A stretch of DNA of 64,000 nt from Hyalella azteca. Taxonomy: Eukaryota > Arthropoda > Malacostraca > Amphipoda > Hyalellidae. The position numbers and the translations under genes were made by a program. Where the stretch lies: assembly GCF_000764305.2 (NCBI RefSeq), contig NW_025936625.1, positions 124,001-188,000 on the forward strand. The letters are read 5' to 3'. The notes under the pieces are model-generated. The model was given only the letters and a program-made list of their open reading frames with translations. It was not told the origin of the DNA and searched no databases. Below are positions 23,701 to 36,595 of this stretch, piece by piece; the stretch's first letter is position 1, and each line of letters starts with the position of its first letter.

Positions 23701-26663
23701 TTATGCACCGAACCGGTTGGGTATACACCATGCGATTGGTCATCGATACGAGACTGCCACCTCAACAGCGTCTGGCTTCACTGCTAATTTTAGTTCAATA
23801 TGCCTTATTCATTGAACATAAGCAGAATGATGATGGCTCACATTATCTAAATAAGAAAACTAGGTTCCAATAACTATATTAAGAAATAGATAGTATAGAC
23901 TAAAGAGGGCTTCAGTCTCGATGATATTTCTCACGCATCGCGTTGCCGCGTCGCGTGTTTCGTATCGATGCTCCGACGAACCGGAAACTCAAGCCAGCCA
24001 AGCTTTACGCCGTAGCCCGGAAATCGCTTATGAGCAAACTCGGTCCCTGGGGCACATATCAAATCTGCCGAGTCCCCAAGGCCGTTCCCAACACCCTTAG
24101 GCAATTAGAAACTAATTCTCTCACTTATGGTAGAACGACCAGAATACCAATTTGCATGGCAGTCTCCGTGCGAGCACAAAAACAGAGATAAAATTTCCTC
24201 CAACGACCAAAGTCATCGCAAGCAGAATTCAAATGACTTTATCTTTGTAACCGCGGCTGCATGCGCGCAGCCCTGTAGCTCTGCCCGCGCTCACAATTGT
24301 CATCAGGACGGATGATTGTCGGTTGTTGAATGGCCACCAATAAATCACCAGTAATCTTCAATACGGTAGAGTTGCAGATAATTGGCAACAATGTCCCATA
24401 AGTCTCGTGTGTGTGGGCGATACAAAATGTCATTCCTGCAACGACCATTACCATCTCAAATTTTACCTCCAATTAAAATAATTAATAATAATTTTAATTA
24501 ATTAAAATAACTTGTTACCCCGTGCCTCGGGGTGACAAAGATTAAATCAAGACACTTTTAATTTTTAAGGAAAACGGAAGTTTGCAAAAGCCAAATGTCT
24601 GAATCACGCTTGAACCCGTGAAGGCAGTTCAATAAACCACAGAGAATCATTTTACCAGTTTTTAACATAGGAACTCACGTCTCCAGTAAAATATAATATA
24701 GGTAAAGCTGAAAGTCCAGTTGGAAATCCAAATTCATGTGCATTCTGGAATATGCTTTCAAATGATACACACTACTACAATTTCCAAGTAAACGACAACA
24801 AACTTTCTTCATTAGCATAAGGAATAATCGTTGGCATCACCCCATGAATGAGCGACAGGCGAGAAGCAAAACCCAAAGTCCCATTTAGAGTTGGAAATAG
24901 GTAACCCAACGCTCTGAAGCGGACGCAATCTAAAGTGGAGTGATGGAGTGCCTTCAAGTAGCGGCCCAAGGCTGCTTCAAGTAAAAAATTTGAACGTAGA
25001 ACCAAGTTTTCGTGCCATTATTGCGAGAGCGACGCGGCAGCTCCATGGGCCAGCTAAACAAAAAACAACTCATTCGAATTCACAGTCACGTCGGACTGGA
25101 AAAGTTCACAACTTAACTTTCTCAACCATCGCAGCAAAGTTGGAAACTTTTACCAGCGATAATAATTCATTGAGCATGAAAACCATTAAAACTTGACAGA
25201 TAATCACACTAGTTTGATGCGTAATAAGGCGTAATTTACTGAACGTAATTCTGTCGACAGAATAGCGCATAATCGTTTGTGATAAAATCGTGCTACGTTT
25301 GAAAATAAGTTCGTTTGGTTTGAATTTATCCTTTAAGTAATATTTTGATTAAACCGACAAATGATCGATGAAACGAATCTCTGTTAGTGCGAAGAATTAG
25401 AAAAATTTCTTGGTCAGGATTTCAAATTGAAGCATTAGAAAAATGTATAAGATCACCTTGTAAATTGTTCAACATTTAATTCACTTTTTGCTATGCGACC
25501 ATTTACTAAGACCCATGTAATAAATTCTCTAATGTTAGTTCCTGAATCACAGCATTGACGATTATTCAAATCACAAATTCACTTAACTATAAAGTTACAT
25601 TTCATTCCTAAAACAACCTTGCTCCTGCACGTTTCAGTATTGCCAGTCTGGTTCGAAAATAATATGGTAATTAGTCAAATATTTCTATAAAAACCTAATT
25701 ATTAAATCATTATAAAAACGTGAAGGCCTCAGTTTGACGAGTAGCACATGTCGGCAAGGCTTTAAGAAATAACACTGCATTCTGAAAATATATTCAATCG
25801 CTTAAATGTACCAACACTGAAGAGAGGGTCTGGCGAAAAAAAAAATGTAGGCCTTGCTGGGAAAATATTAAAAATTAGATTCACCAGGATACATTTTAGC
25901 GGCTCTGCGGGTTAACGTCGTTATTTGCTACATAAATGCATCACAGAAGCTCATCATAGTGGCAGTTGAGCGCCTTCGTGGAAAAAATATAGAAGACAGG
26001 TTATATGAGCACGCGCATCAGTTGCTTGAGAAAGAGACCGGTGAATTTGAAATTAAATTATGTAGAAAAATCAAGTTGGAGTAAATAAGAAGACATGTGT
26101 AAAAAAACAAGAATATTTTGATTAAACTTTTGTTCTTCATGTTTTATTATATATTCGCTCGCCGTCTCTTGCATCATTGTTCCATTCGAAGCATAACTGC
26201 ATGAAAGCTGCATGAATTTTGTATTCAACCTCGCATTGTGTTCAATTCACAACACACGGAATTAAATTACATTAATAAAATATCTTTCTGCATTGAATAG
26301 TCGGTGTAAAACGTATTGTTGCAACCGCTGTTTTCATCTGCATATTATAAATACCTGAATATTATGGCTACGTATTTCTACCTATCTTTTGTTGAAAGGC
26401 ATATTGTGGAGATGGAAAGTCAATTCCAGTGTTAAAAGAGGCCAATAAAATTTGAAACAATGTGCCTGAGAATATAAGCCATGCGGACGCCATTGCCGTT
26501 CATTCCTCCCTGAAGATCGACATGCCACGATAATTTTAATTCAGAAAATTTATAATTAATTTGATGAACCGAAACATTGAGATAGTAATGTGAGCCACGT
26601 TCACAGTTGGGAATCCGGCGGGCTGTCACTAGCAAGTAAAATCTTGCGCAGAAGTTTGGACAG

Positions 26664-26926
26664 AGTTCATCAAGGGCAGAGAGGCTGATGTTCATCAAGG
26701 GCAGAGAGGCTGATGTTCATCAAGGGCAGAGAGGCTGATGTTCATCAAGGGCAGAGAGGATGATGTTCATCAAGGGCAGAGAGGCTGATGTTCATCAAGG
26801 GCAGAGAGGCTGATGTTCATCAAGGGCAGAGAGGCTGAGGTTCATCAAGGGCAGAGAGGCTGATGTTCATCAAAGGCAGAGAGGCTGAGGTTCATCAAGT
26901 GCAGAGAGGCTGATGTTCATCAAGGG
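26664..26926. repeat. 25-bp minisatellite, ~10.5 copies
   Basis: Units start every 25 bp from 26666 to 26916 with the motif TTCATCAAGGGCAGAGAGGC. Only single-base variants are seen, so the array is young or homogenised. Confidence 0.95.
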
Positions 26927-27663
26927 TAAAAATCATCACCTCGAGGAGATGAGAGGCAAGCCAGAGTAAGAGCAGTGTGTAACCCTGCTTTTACCTGTGT
27001 ATTTTAATCTCTTAATATTTTTTATTCGTTTAATAAACTGTACATTGAATGTCAACTACTGCTAATTTCATTTATTCATTTAATTATTTATGTACATCTT
27101 GATCATCATCTGATCATGGAATGCAACACCTTTCTGGAAAGCTCCTGCTGACAAATGAGTTGGCTCCATATATATTCCAGTATTTATGGTATCACTAATA
27201 GTGACACTCGTCGCATGCAAGATAACAAATACTTTTGTTTTGTCAATGAAATCAATTTCGTTCGTGCACTAAAAAATTATGATAGCAACAAAAAACTCTT
27301 TTGGTTGACCCTTGAATTTCCCTTGAAAACCTTTGAATTTCCAATTATTCACTTACCTTAGCCGTAAATACCGAAATAATCGTGACGCATGGATAATTAA
27401 TGATCAGAGTATTTCTCTTCTGAAATTTTTTTTAGATGCACAGCAACATATAATTATAATTTAATCTCATTTGATGCCTAGACATTTACTTAACAAATCA
27501 CAATATCGCAACATTTTTTTCGCAGGCGGAAACAATTAATTTTGTATGAACTTCTGTCAGGGTGTGCGTTTCCTGCCACACCCCTGTTTGATATTTATAT
27601 GTATCACCAGACGTTGGTTTGGTAATTTTTTGTGATGCGAGGGCTACTGAAAACAGCATAAAG

Positions 27664-27890
27664 ATTAATAAAGTATTATTTTATGATTAAATAGGGCTTA
27701 CAGTTTACGGTAATAAAACTTATGTGTTGGAGCTTAAACACTATTGTCATTGGCTCGCAACTGAATTAATGATGAGTTTTGACGATTATTAAAGTATTAT
27801 TTTATGATTAAAGAGGGCTTATAATTTATGGTAATAAAAGCTCATGTGTAGGAGCTTAAACACTATTGTCATCGGCTCGCAACTGAATTA
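27664..27890. repeat. Tandem duplication, ~121-bp period
   Basis: Two copies share AAAGTATTATTTTATGATTA, GGAGCTTAAACACTATTGTC and GGCTCGCAACTGAATTA, with scattered substitutions. Confidence 0.88.
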
Positions 27891-28240
27891 GGGAAGAGTC
27901 TTGGGTATTTTACGCCTGACGTTTCCCAGAGCCTTGCGCTCCCAGTCATACACTAAGCCTCGGAAATCTGTGTCAGGGGTCATGCTGAAGAGACACTCGG
28001 CCAAAAGCAGCGTCAGATATGAACGAAGTGAAGAGGGGAGGCCATGTCGGGGCTTTTCTTTTCTGTGCTACAGCCAAGCGGCGGACGTCTCTCATCGTGG
28101 AGCTTATGGACCAGCAGGCCTGATAACGGCCATAGCTGCCGCCGCTGATGAGCTGGTTGGTCTATTGTGCCTCAGTGATACGAGGTGGACTGACTTCTGG
28201 CAGCACTACACCTGTGGTTATATTGTTGGTATTGTTGGTG

Positions 28241-28395
28241 TGTGCGTCTAATTTACTGCACATCTACTGCACAAACTTAATGCTGACTGCGCGACACTTG
28301 TTTGTGATATTGTTTAGTGCGTGCGTCTAATTTACTGCACAACTACTGCACAAACTTGATGTTAACTGCGCGATACTTCTTTGTGATTTTGATGG
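28241..28395. repeat. Tandem duplication, 79-bp period
   Basis: Two copies of a unit beginning GTGCGTCTAATTTACTGCAC and containing CTGCACAAACTT and CTGCGCGA. The open frames over this region reflect the repeat. Confidence 0.88.
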
Positions 28396-31300
28396 TGAGT
28401 GTTCCTACTCCCAATTGTGCACTCACTGTGCAAATTGAAGATGTTTGCAGTTTGCCACTCGCTCCTACACAAGCCAGGTCTATTCGACTTTTCATTTCAT
28501 CATAATATGGAAGCAATGTTAGCTCCACCTAGACACTAAACGTCTTTCATTTGCATGATAACATCTTGTCATTGCGACTGAGATGTAGGGCAACTCTCTA
28601 ACAAAAAACTACACCTCAATCTAAGTCAAAAGATGACGTTTTTTGAATCTGGCGTTCAGATATTAAAACTCAAAATACATTTCATAATCTAATTTTTTTA
28701 TCATAAAAATCCATTTCTTCATCATCAGTACATTAAATTTCATCACCATCAGTTTATTCAACAAAAATATAAATATGTTTTAAATTGCTTCAATTATAAG
28801 TTCAAATGTGCCGGTTTCGGGCAGAGGTGCTTCGCAAGACTTTCTATAGGGGCGTTCATGAGTAATTCAGATTACTAAATGAGTTTGAATTGTTAGTACG
28901 ATATCAGACATTTCAATGCAGGTTTTTTACTGCAACCGTATACAAGGAAATATGTTTGAAACTTTATTAGAGAAGTTAGTGTTGATCCTTTTGTTGTTCC
29001 GACAACGAAGAGATCAGTGCCAACAAGAAGCTCGGCTGTCAATGCAAATTTAACTATGGGAATATTTCTGAAAAATTTCCGCAAATATTATCCTGTCGGT
29101 GACACAACGAAGACGGCCTCGACCTCTGATCCTAATGATCAACGTATTTCTCATGAGAGGTTGAAATGAAAATTATACCTAGATGTTCTACAGGGATTAA
29201 AACGAGTAATATTCCTGATGTAGAAAATTACGAAGGCATCAGGGCTTGTAATTGGCTGCATCGCATGACATATATACGTAGTTCGGTCAATACTAGTGGT
29301 CATTCAATTAGATTTTTTATTTCATCACACTTGTATTTTATTCTCCTATTTATGTTCATCACCATTCTCCGTCAATCAAATTCCAACGCGCTTATTTGCG
29401 TATGAAGTATGACATTAAATTCGGCTTCAGGGAGTCGAATTGAGACGCAGAAGCGGCAATAAAATTTCAGTTTCTGTCAGAACATTTCTCAACAAGCTCG
29501 CTATAATTCAGACTCAGGGAAGTCGTATATAAAATCAATCGTACCACACCACTCCGTAACTTTTGGTGCTCTTTACACAGACTAGGTTTTTAAAATCAAA
29601 AGTTTGCGAGCGAGCTCACGAGTTATTATTAAAGTGTCTCTTCTAATCAAGTGTCAACTTCTGGCAGAGTATCGAACACATGAAATCACGTAGAAGTTTC
29701 GCAGAAATTTTTAGAAAAACGATTATGTTTCTTGAAGAACAGCAAGGACAGGAGCTAGCAAACTGTCAGCAAGTTAGCTCCTTATTTTTCATGAGTCATG
29801 ATGGCCCTGCTTCCTCAATTTCTTAGGAAAAGATCGCTTCTGGGGACCGCGGCTTTTGCTGTCACCAAACAAAGAAGTTACGAGCCAACCACCCGCAAAA
29901 AGGCAAAATGGAAGCGCAAATCTCAGCGGGCGTTGCAGCAATGAGATACAGCGACTTTCCTTTGCCGCAGCGACGCTCAATGAATATAAGCGATATTCAC
30001 GGACTCATGAGTAGCTCTGGTCGAAAAATTTCAACAAAGAGCAGATCTTCTAAGTATGTGTCCGTGAGAACTACTATGTCGGTCCTGAATAAACTGTTCC
30101 ATAACGATAACAACTTGCCACTATTACAATATGCTCATACATTTCGAGCCAAGGCATGCTAAGTTGATGAATTATTCGACACAAATTCCCTAAGCAAGTA
30201 CCGCCCTAAAATTTGGATCTCGGAGCTTTGAGACTAGTTTTGAATCAATAGAATTTAGCTTCGAGTTTCTTTTTTATTTTTTCGAATAGCTACTCTAGTT
30301 TATGAAAACGATGTGAAGATCGCTAGCAATATTCGCTTCATGGGCAAAGAAATCGTCATCTAGCGAATCTCATGATGAAACTTTTTCGTAACGAGTTTAA
30401 TTTAAATACCTGGCGGATGTATAAATTACTTCAATCTCTAATTAATATTATAATTTGTCTTGAAGATGGTTTCTCTTATTTTATTATACCTCGCAAAAAT
30501 AGTAAACAATTCCTCGTTGAAATAAAATTTGTTCTTTGAGCTCGGGCGGCTCAGTTTGTAATTAAACCGAACTTAAGGAGTATTCTAGCGCCCGTTCATC
30601 TTATTTCAAATAAGATGAAAGAAGTAAAATTCAGAAAATAATTACCAATAATGAATCAAACCTGATTTGATGGAAGCTCAATGATACAAGTATTGCTGGT
30701 ACATGTTAGTTTGTGAAGTGTTTGAAATTTAAGTTACAGGAAATATCAAGCAATACAAAAATTAACTCAACTTTAATGAATTGATATGAGCATCAAGCAG
30801 TGAACACTGCTTTTCACTCGCGATTTTCACAAACAAACTTGCAAATAAATCGCATTGAACGAAAATTTCACATCCGAAACAAATGCCAAATCAACCCTGA
30901 ACATTGATCAAGCTTTGCTCGGGCTCTGACTCTCGTTTTAAAAATTTATAGTGAATGCGACAATTGGAAACTGCAATATAATTCAAGTCATTATAGTTTA
31001 ATTTTTTATTTTTAATTTTTTTTTTATTTTTTAATTCGCAGTCATTTAGTTTAATTATGATTGCAAGTTATTATAAGGATTGCCTAAGTCTTTGCTTTCG
31101 ATCACTTGGTGGAATAACTGACAACTCTTCGCTGGCTGCCAAATGCGTCATCCACGCGAGTGATTTTTGATCCAGCGTCTTTGGACTTTATTCCTTTTAA
31201 AAAACTCGATACAAAAAGCTAATGAAAAACCAGGGAAATGTGACAGGAAATCGCCGTCAATATCCTTCCGTCCCCAAACTCTTTGTTTTAGCCTCACAAA

Positions 31301-32020
31301 CGGAGATAATACACCCGGCCAAGGAATTGGATTTTCTCTCCGAAATTACTCGGCTTTCTTGAATTTCGTCCCAACAGGATTTCCATTCGGGAATCGGGGC
31401 TGAGATCAAGATTTTACGCCTCAGATTCTATCATCATTAAGTAAATAGCTTGAAGTATTAACGTTCACTTGAAACGCTGAACTACAGTTTTAGTTAGAAA
31501 ATAACTTCTTAAAAAATCCATTCTCTCGCCTTTCTCAAACTTTCTTTTTCGTTATTTGACTTTACTTAACTTTATAACTTTGATCTCACGAGTGAGTGTT
31601 TGGTAAATTTCAAGGGCAAGACATATTATTATGGACTGAATGTTAAACAAGTGTATTTTATTATAAAAGCTTTTTAATTTCTACTAGACTTTTTAATAAG
31701 CCATTCTTTTCTATGTCAACAATGATATGGCGCTTCAATAAATGCTCATTATTTCTTTAAAAATATTTAAGCTCTATTAAATAACATAAATTTCATGGCG
31801 TTCAGAAAGAACTTATTGCACGCCTTAGAAACAGAGATAGAAATATAAACAATGTTCATCAAGCAAACACTTACATCATCACAAAGCAACGTCGGTAACT
31901 ATTCTGACTCTCATATCGTTCTGGAACAGAACGAAAACTATCACAGCGAACCCTGAAAACCTGTTAGCAGAAATCAGAATCAGACATCAAATAAGACATG
32001 AGCTACAAACAGGTACTCAC

Positions 32021-32249
32021 CGCCTTCAGGACTGTTGAGGGGCGGGCATTTTGCATCCAATGTGAAGGAAGTCACCGAAGAAATCATCGCCCAAGCACAC
32101 CACACGATGATGAAGGCTTTGCTGCAGGAGGTAAGAGCGAGTTTGGGTCGACAGAAAGAGCCGGCGCTCTTGCCGGGTTTTGGTCCACCGAACTCCGGAG
32201 CCGTTGAGTTCGCGCGTGGAGCCGCAATGAAGAGCCGCAAGAAAGTCAT
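32021..32249 (-). CDS. InR: Candidate first coding exon of an insulin-like receptor (signal region)
   Basis: On the minus strand an ATG at 32249 opens 76 codons plus one base, ending at a strong donor (GGCG|GTGAGTACC, GT at 32020-32019). The leftover base gives a phase-1 junction, exactly what the acceptor at 9346 needs; joined, the codon is GTT (Val) and reads ...NSPEG-V-CPSM, like the N-terminus of insulin receptors. Residues about 47-62 form a hydrophobic run (AFIIVWCAWAMISSV) that could be a late signal peptide or signal anchor behind a ~45-residue N-region. The ATG has a purine at -3, and an in-frame TGA lies two codons upstream. GC content and third-base GC are well above the surroundings. 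Weak points: all frames are open here, the phase match has a one-in-three chance of being accidental, and the join would span 22.7 kb. The long N-region is unusual for a secreted receptor. Confidence 0.52.
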
Positions 32250-33399
32250 GGCTCATTTGAAGCTCGATTGAGCCCAGCTACTTCTAGCTACTGTGATAAT
32301 TTTGATGTAATGGCGGATGATAAATCTCCATTTTCTTCGGGGTGAACACCAGTTTCCGGAGTTTTCGATCCCAATCTTCGAAGCGATAAACTCATATAGG
32401 CTTCAACGCGGATCCAGACGAAGGAAGAAACTCATATTTCACAAGAGAGTGAAATTTACATTTCCAATGGATCTTGATTAACGATTGAAGTTATTTGAAG
32501 AAAAATAAACGCCACCGGTTCAATTAAATTATTTTTCCAGGTTGAATGTGAGGAATTAGTGACCACTTGTAGCCCCTACACTCATGGCAGAATTTGCCGA
32601 AGCTTCTTGAATATTTCGCCAGGTGAGCGTATAGTTGCAATTTAGAGTCCAAACCTTGTTTATGTTCATGAAAGACACACACAGAGACGGCAAGTGATTT
32701 GTTTTAATTAAATAGGAAATCGTTGCTCATATTTTAGCATGTTGAACATTTCTAGGGCAGTTTCCTTCTCCAAAAAAATATCCTGACAGATAAGTACGGA
32801 ACATCCAGTGCTTGAGTTCCAAACTAAACTGAGTGCATGACAGGAGAATACACTCTAAGCAATCATCCACCCCACAATGTAAGCACATGGGGATGTCAGC
32901 CATGCCAAATGGATGAAGATGCGATCGGGTAACAGCTTGGCTCAATTTTATATTCAGTGTTTGTAAATAACGTCTTTTTGAGGTCCAATCCCGAAAATTT
33001 AATGCGACTCGAGTATTGAAGGAGATTTTAACAAAATATGTCCAAAATTAGGAGTTAGGTTCCTGAAAAGTTACATGTTTATTCTGTAAAAAGACCGAGG
33101 AGATAAATTTTCTTAAAGTGAAAGTTACTCATTTGCTTTAGAAAACTGATTCAAACCTTCAATGCCTGATTGTAAAATTTATTTTCTACTAATGAATCAT
33201 TTGAAAAGAAAGTAAATTGAGTCGTGATACAGCAATGCCTTTGTAATTGAATAACTTAACACTATCTTCTTAATTTATCTTACTTATCCTACGTGGATAA
33301 TTTCGAGTAACCAAAAACTAAAACTATTAAATAAAGATTTACATGTTTTCAATAATTATGTTTATATGAATACTTATAATTAGCAAATACATGACTGAG

Positions 33400-33607
33400 A
33401 GCAACAGGACATTCTCACCAAATGCAAGGAAATTATTTTGTCAATTTCGTATATCTTGGCTGGAAAAGGTGGATGTTACAAGAAGAAAAAAGACAAATAG
33501 AGAAGACAAGAGATATCAAATTAGACAGTGCCATCATTTCAATATAAGTTATACAAATAAATAGTAGATATTGTCCCACAATCACGGAGAAATTTCCCCA
33601 AAAGCGC
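33400..33607. repeat. Dispersed repeat, copy A
   Basis: Similar to 34980-35188 in the same orientation, sharing CCAAATGCAAGGAAATTATT, GGATGTTACAAGAAGAAA-like sequence and CACGGAGAAATTT. Substitutions and small indels indicate an old duplication or mobile element. Confidence 0.78.
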
Positions 33608-34979
33608 CGTTACCACCACGTTATCATACTATTGATGACCCGTTTGGTACAATATATGCTTGAGTTCGGCCAGAAGCTACGTAATTAAAGCATATAGCAG
33701 ATTGTCTTAGCGCTCACTCTCTACGTCCAGTTAAAGTATCTCGCTGAGTTACAAAGAACCAAGGTACCTCATATTTTGCTAAAATATTCATACCAACATT
33801 CTACCAAGAAAGATGTAAAGGCATACGAAAGGTTCCGCAGCTTGAAATGTATGTACTGCATACTGCATCGCGCCTCGTGCAATGTGCATGCGATGACAAG
33901 AATAAAATATAACTCTCAAACTCGCAAATGGTATTCTATATCTGAGAAAATAATACTGAAAACTTAATGTACACAATGTTGTGAGACATATTCGAAATTA
34001 TCTGCTTCAATCGGCTACATTTGTCTAAGAATGTGTAATGTAAACTACTGGAAGAGGTCGACCCGAATGTGGGGTCATGTACGAGAGAATTTATATAAAG
34101 ATATTCAAAGCCTATAAGCAACCTTGTGCCTTCATGAGGTAGAATATTTACAACAGTGAATGGGACCTTTACTTAAAAGCTTCAAAAACAACTACACACT
34201 CTAGAGTTTTTTCGTGGACATGAGCTAGTTTTTTCTTGTCAGAAAATATTAGAGGATGGTGCTTTTAGTGAAGAAAACTTCCTCTTATTCAGTACAGCAA
34301 TTCATCACTATACTGACTGACCCTAGATGTAATATCTATTCATACGTTTCGCCATCAATAAAAAATTTTGACATTCCGCCTAGATTTCTTAGTTGGCTGC
34401 AGCTCTTCGCTTGTGATCTAGCATTCTTTTTCATCAGAAATTCGTGAGTTGAAAGAGATTTGAAGATGCTCATTGTCACACGATTCTACGCCAGAGCTTT
34501 GGATGGATGCCAGACTCCTAATGAAAATTTAATTGAGGAAGCAGTTGATCATCTGCCGCCATGTTATTAACAGACTGCTCAATAATTATACTCATTAATA
34601 AATTGGAAATCAAGTCGCATCTTGAATATTCAAAGTTCGACGAACTTCTGATTTTGTAAAAAATCATAGCATACGGCATGTACGTATTTCTCTGAACACT
34701 TTCATGCATTGAATGTAAATCAAAGATTAGGTCGTTGCGGCGAAACGCGTGAAAAAGTTGATGAGGTTGCCGTATTTCATAAGATAGTAATTGTTTCGCG
34801 CGGCATGACCCAGTTATTCAAATTTATAGTAAGTTATTTAGAGTACGATTCGCTGGTCCAGGGGTTGTACATACGGTAACTGTAGTCTAATCCGAGTAAT
34901 CACTAGTTTGATCAATAAATTATAGTTGATAATTAGGTTTTTACTTAGTTGAGTACTAGTAACTCAAAGGTAACGTTTG

Positions 34980-35188
34980 AAAGCAGCATGACATTCTCGC
35001 CAAATGCAAGGAAATTATTTTGTCAATTACGTATTTCTTGGATGGAGAAGGTAGATGTTACAAGAAGAAAGAAGACATAATAGAGAAGATAAGATATATC
35101 ACATTAGACTGTACCATTATTTTAAGATAACTGTTACCAATAAACAGTAGTTATTGCCCCACAGTCACGGGGAAATTTTCGTAAAAGC
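34980..35188. repeat. Dispersed repeat, copy B
   Basis: Partner of 33400-33607, about 1.6 kb downstream. Neither copy has clear terminal repeats. Confidence 0.78.
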
Positions 35189-35744
35189 GAGGAAGTTGCC
35201 AGGAAAAAAAAGAGGAAATCGTGCAGTCTTGAGAACCGCTGACGCGGGTCTCAAATGAGAACCGCCGCTGGAATACTGAGAGCTGTGCGCTTCAATCTCG
35301 AGAGATTATGATAAATGATCGTCACAAATGTTCTTGCAGGTGGAAAAAAAATGTGCTGCAAGAACCCTCTGCCCAGAGACCATCCAGAGAAGTTATAAAT
35401 AAAAGCGTAATTGGCCGCATGATACATCACAGATGTGATATAGAGGGGAAAAGAGGGAAAGCCAGTAGCACTTTTTATTTTGAGGCAAGAGCAGCAATAG
35501 TCTTTTTCCGCAAACCAGGGCTGGTTATCGAAAACGTGCTTTCGTATACGAAAATAGTGGAGTGAGAAGAAACTGTTGGTGTGTGGAATTGCGGGCCATT
35601 TATATGGACAAGTGATGAGATAATGTTGAAAACCAAAATTCGCAGAAAAGACGTAATACTTAACAAACATAGAATAAAATTCAATATGACATATGTGAAT
35701 ATAAGATGTTCCAGTTAAAAAATAGACGTATCTTTTACAATAGG

Positions 35745-36595
35745 TGTCTGAGGCGTAGATTTTGGTATGAAAGTGGCAATTTTTTTGGTAGTAAAGAATA
35801 AAAAAAGAATAAAGCTGTGGGAGAAGCTACAAATAAAGCTGTTCGGATTTTGCTGAGGAAATCATTCTCAATGTTTAATGGTGATTTAAATGAAGTAATT
35901 GAATACATTTTTCTCTAACAGATACGATGCTTTAAGTGATATTTTTTTCTTCGTAAATTAAGGCCTTAATCAGAAGCGGTGATCTTCATTGCACATCATT
36001 CCAATGTAGGGTAGTTTAAATACTGATGGGGAAAACGTAAATTCGATGTTCAACGACAGCTGAAAATTACGAACATTTTGATCAGCTGAGCGTAACGTTT
36101 CGTTCTGAGCGTAATTCTGAGCGTAATTCTGAGTGTAATTCTGAGCGTAATTCTGAGCGTAATTCTGAGCGTAATTCTGAGCGTAATTCGTTCCGGCGCG
36201 CGGAAAATCTTGTACAATATTGTACAATATCTAGTACAATAGATGTCTGAGACGTAGATTTTCGTATGAAAGTAGCAATTTTTATATTATAAAGCTGTGG
36301 GAGAAGCTACGAATAAAGCTGTTCGGATTTGGCTGAGGAAATTATTCTCAATGTTTAATGGAGATTTAAACGAAGCAATTGAATATATTTATCTATAAAA
36401 GATACGGTGCTTTAGGTGATATATTTTTTTCTTCGTAAATTAAGGCCTTAATCAGAAGCGGTGATCTTCATTGCACATCATTGTAATGTAGCGTAATTTA
36501 GATACTGATGGGGAAAACGTCAATTCGATGTTCAACGACAGCTCAAAACTACGAACATTTTGATCAGCTGAGCAACATTCGTTCCGGCGCGCGGA
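35745..36595. repeat. Tandem duplication of a ~350-450-bp unit
   Basis: Unit 1 (35745-36204) and unit 2 (36244-36595) share a start (TGTCTGAGGCGTAGATTTT-like), AAGGCCTTAATCAGAAGCGG, TGATCTTCATTGCACATCAT and an end ATTCGTTCCGGCGCGCGGA. Unit 1 is longer mainly because it holds a 12-bp array absent from unit 2. Confidence 0.9.
36105..36189. repeat. 12-bp microsatellite-like array
   Basis: Seven consecutive copies of CTGAGCGTAATT, one with a C-to-T change. On the minus strand it reads as a repeating Asn-Tyr-Ala-Gln peptide, but no gene context supports translation. Confidence 0.95.

Larger units (their letters stand above)
10034..32020 (-). other. Large first intron of the insulin-like receptor (if the first exon is right)
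   Basis: Between the acceptor array and the candidate first exon lie about 22 kb with no exon I can support. The region holds the minisatellites and inverted-repeat elements listed separately, plus a dispersed repeat pair at 13.6 and 17.8 kb. Very long first introns are common in receptor tyrosine kinase genes, but this assignment depends on the exon at 32021-32249. Confidence 0.5.
32250..35744. other. No recognisable gene; dispersed repeat pair
   Basis: Upstream of the candidate first exon the sequence is AT-rich. I see no clear promoter motif, 5' UTR exon or other gene. It contains the 33.4/35.0-kb repeat pair listed separately. Confidence 0.5.

Noticed and set aside
32030..32271. Plus-strand exon or terminal exon opposite the candidate first receptor exon (acceptor at 32028-32029, donor at 32131, stop at 32271)
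   Set aside because: It is open and helix-like, but I cannot assign it to a family, while the minus-strand reading has a hydrophobic segment and a donor phase that fits the receptor exon at 9345. It remains the main alternative.
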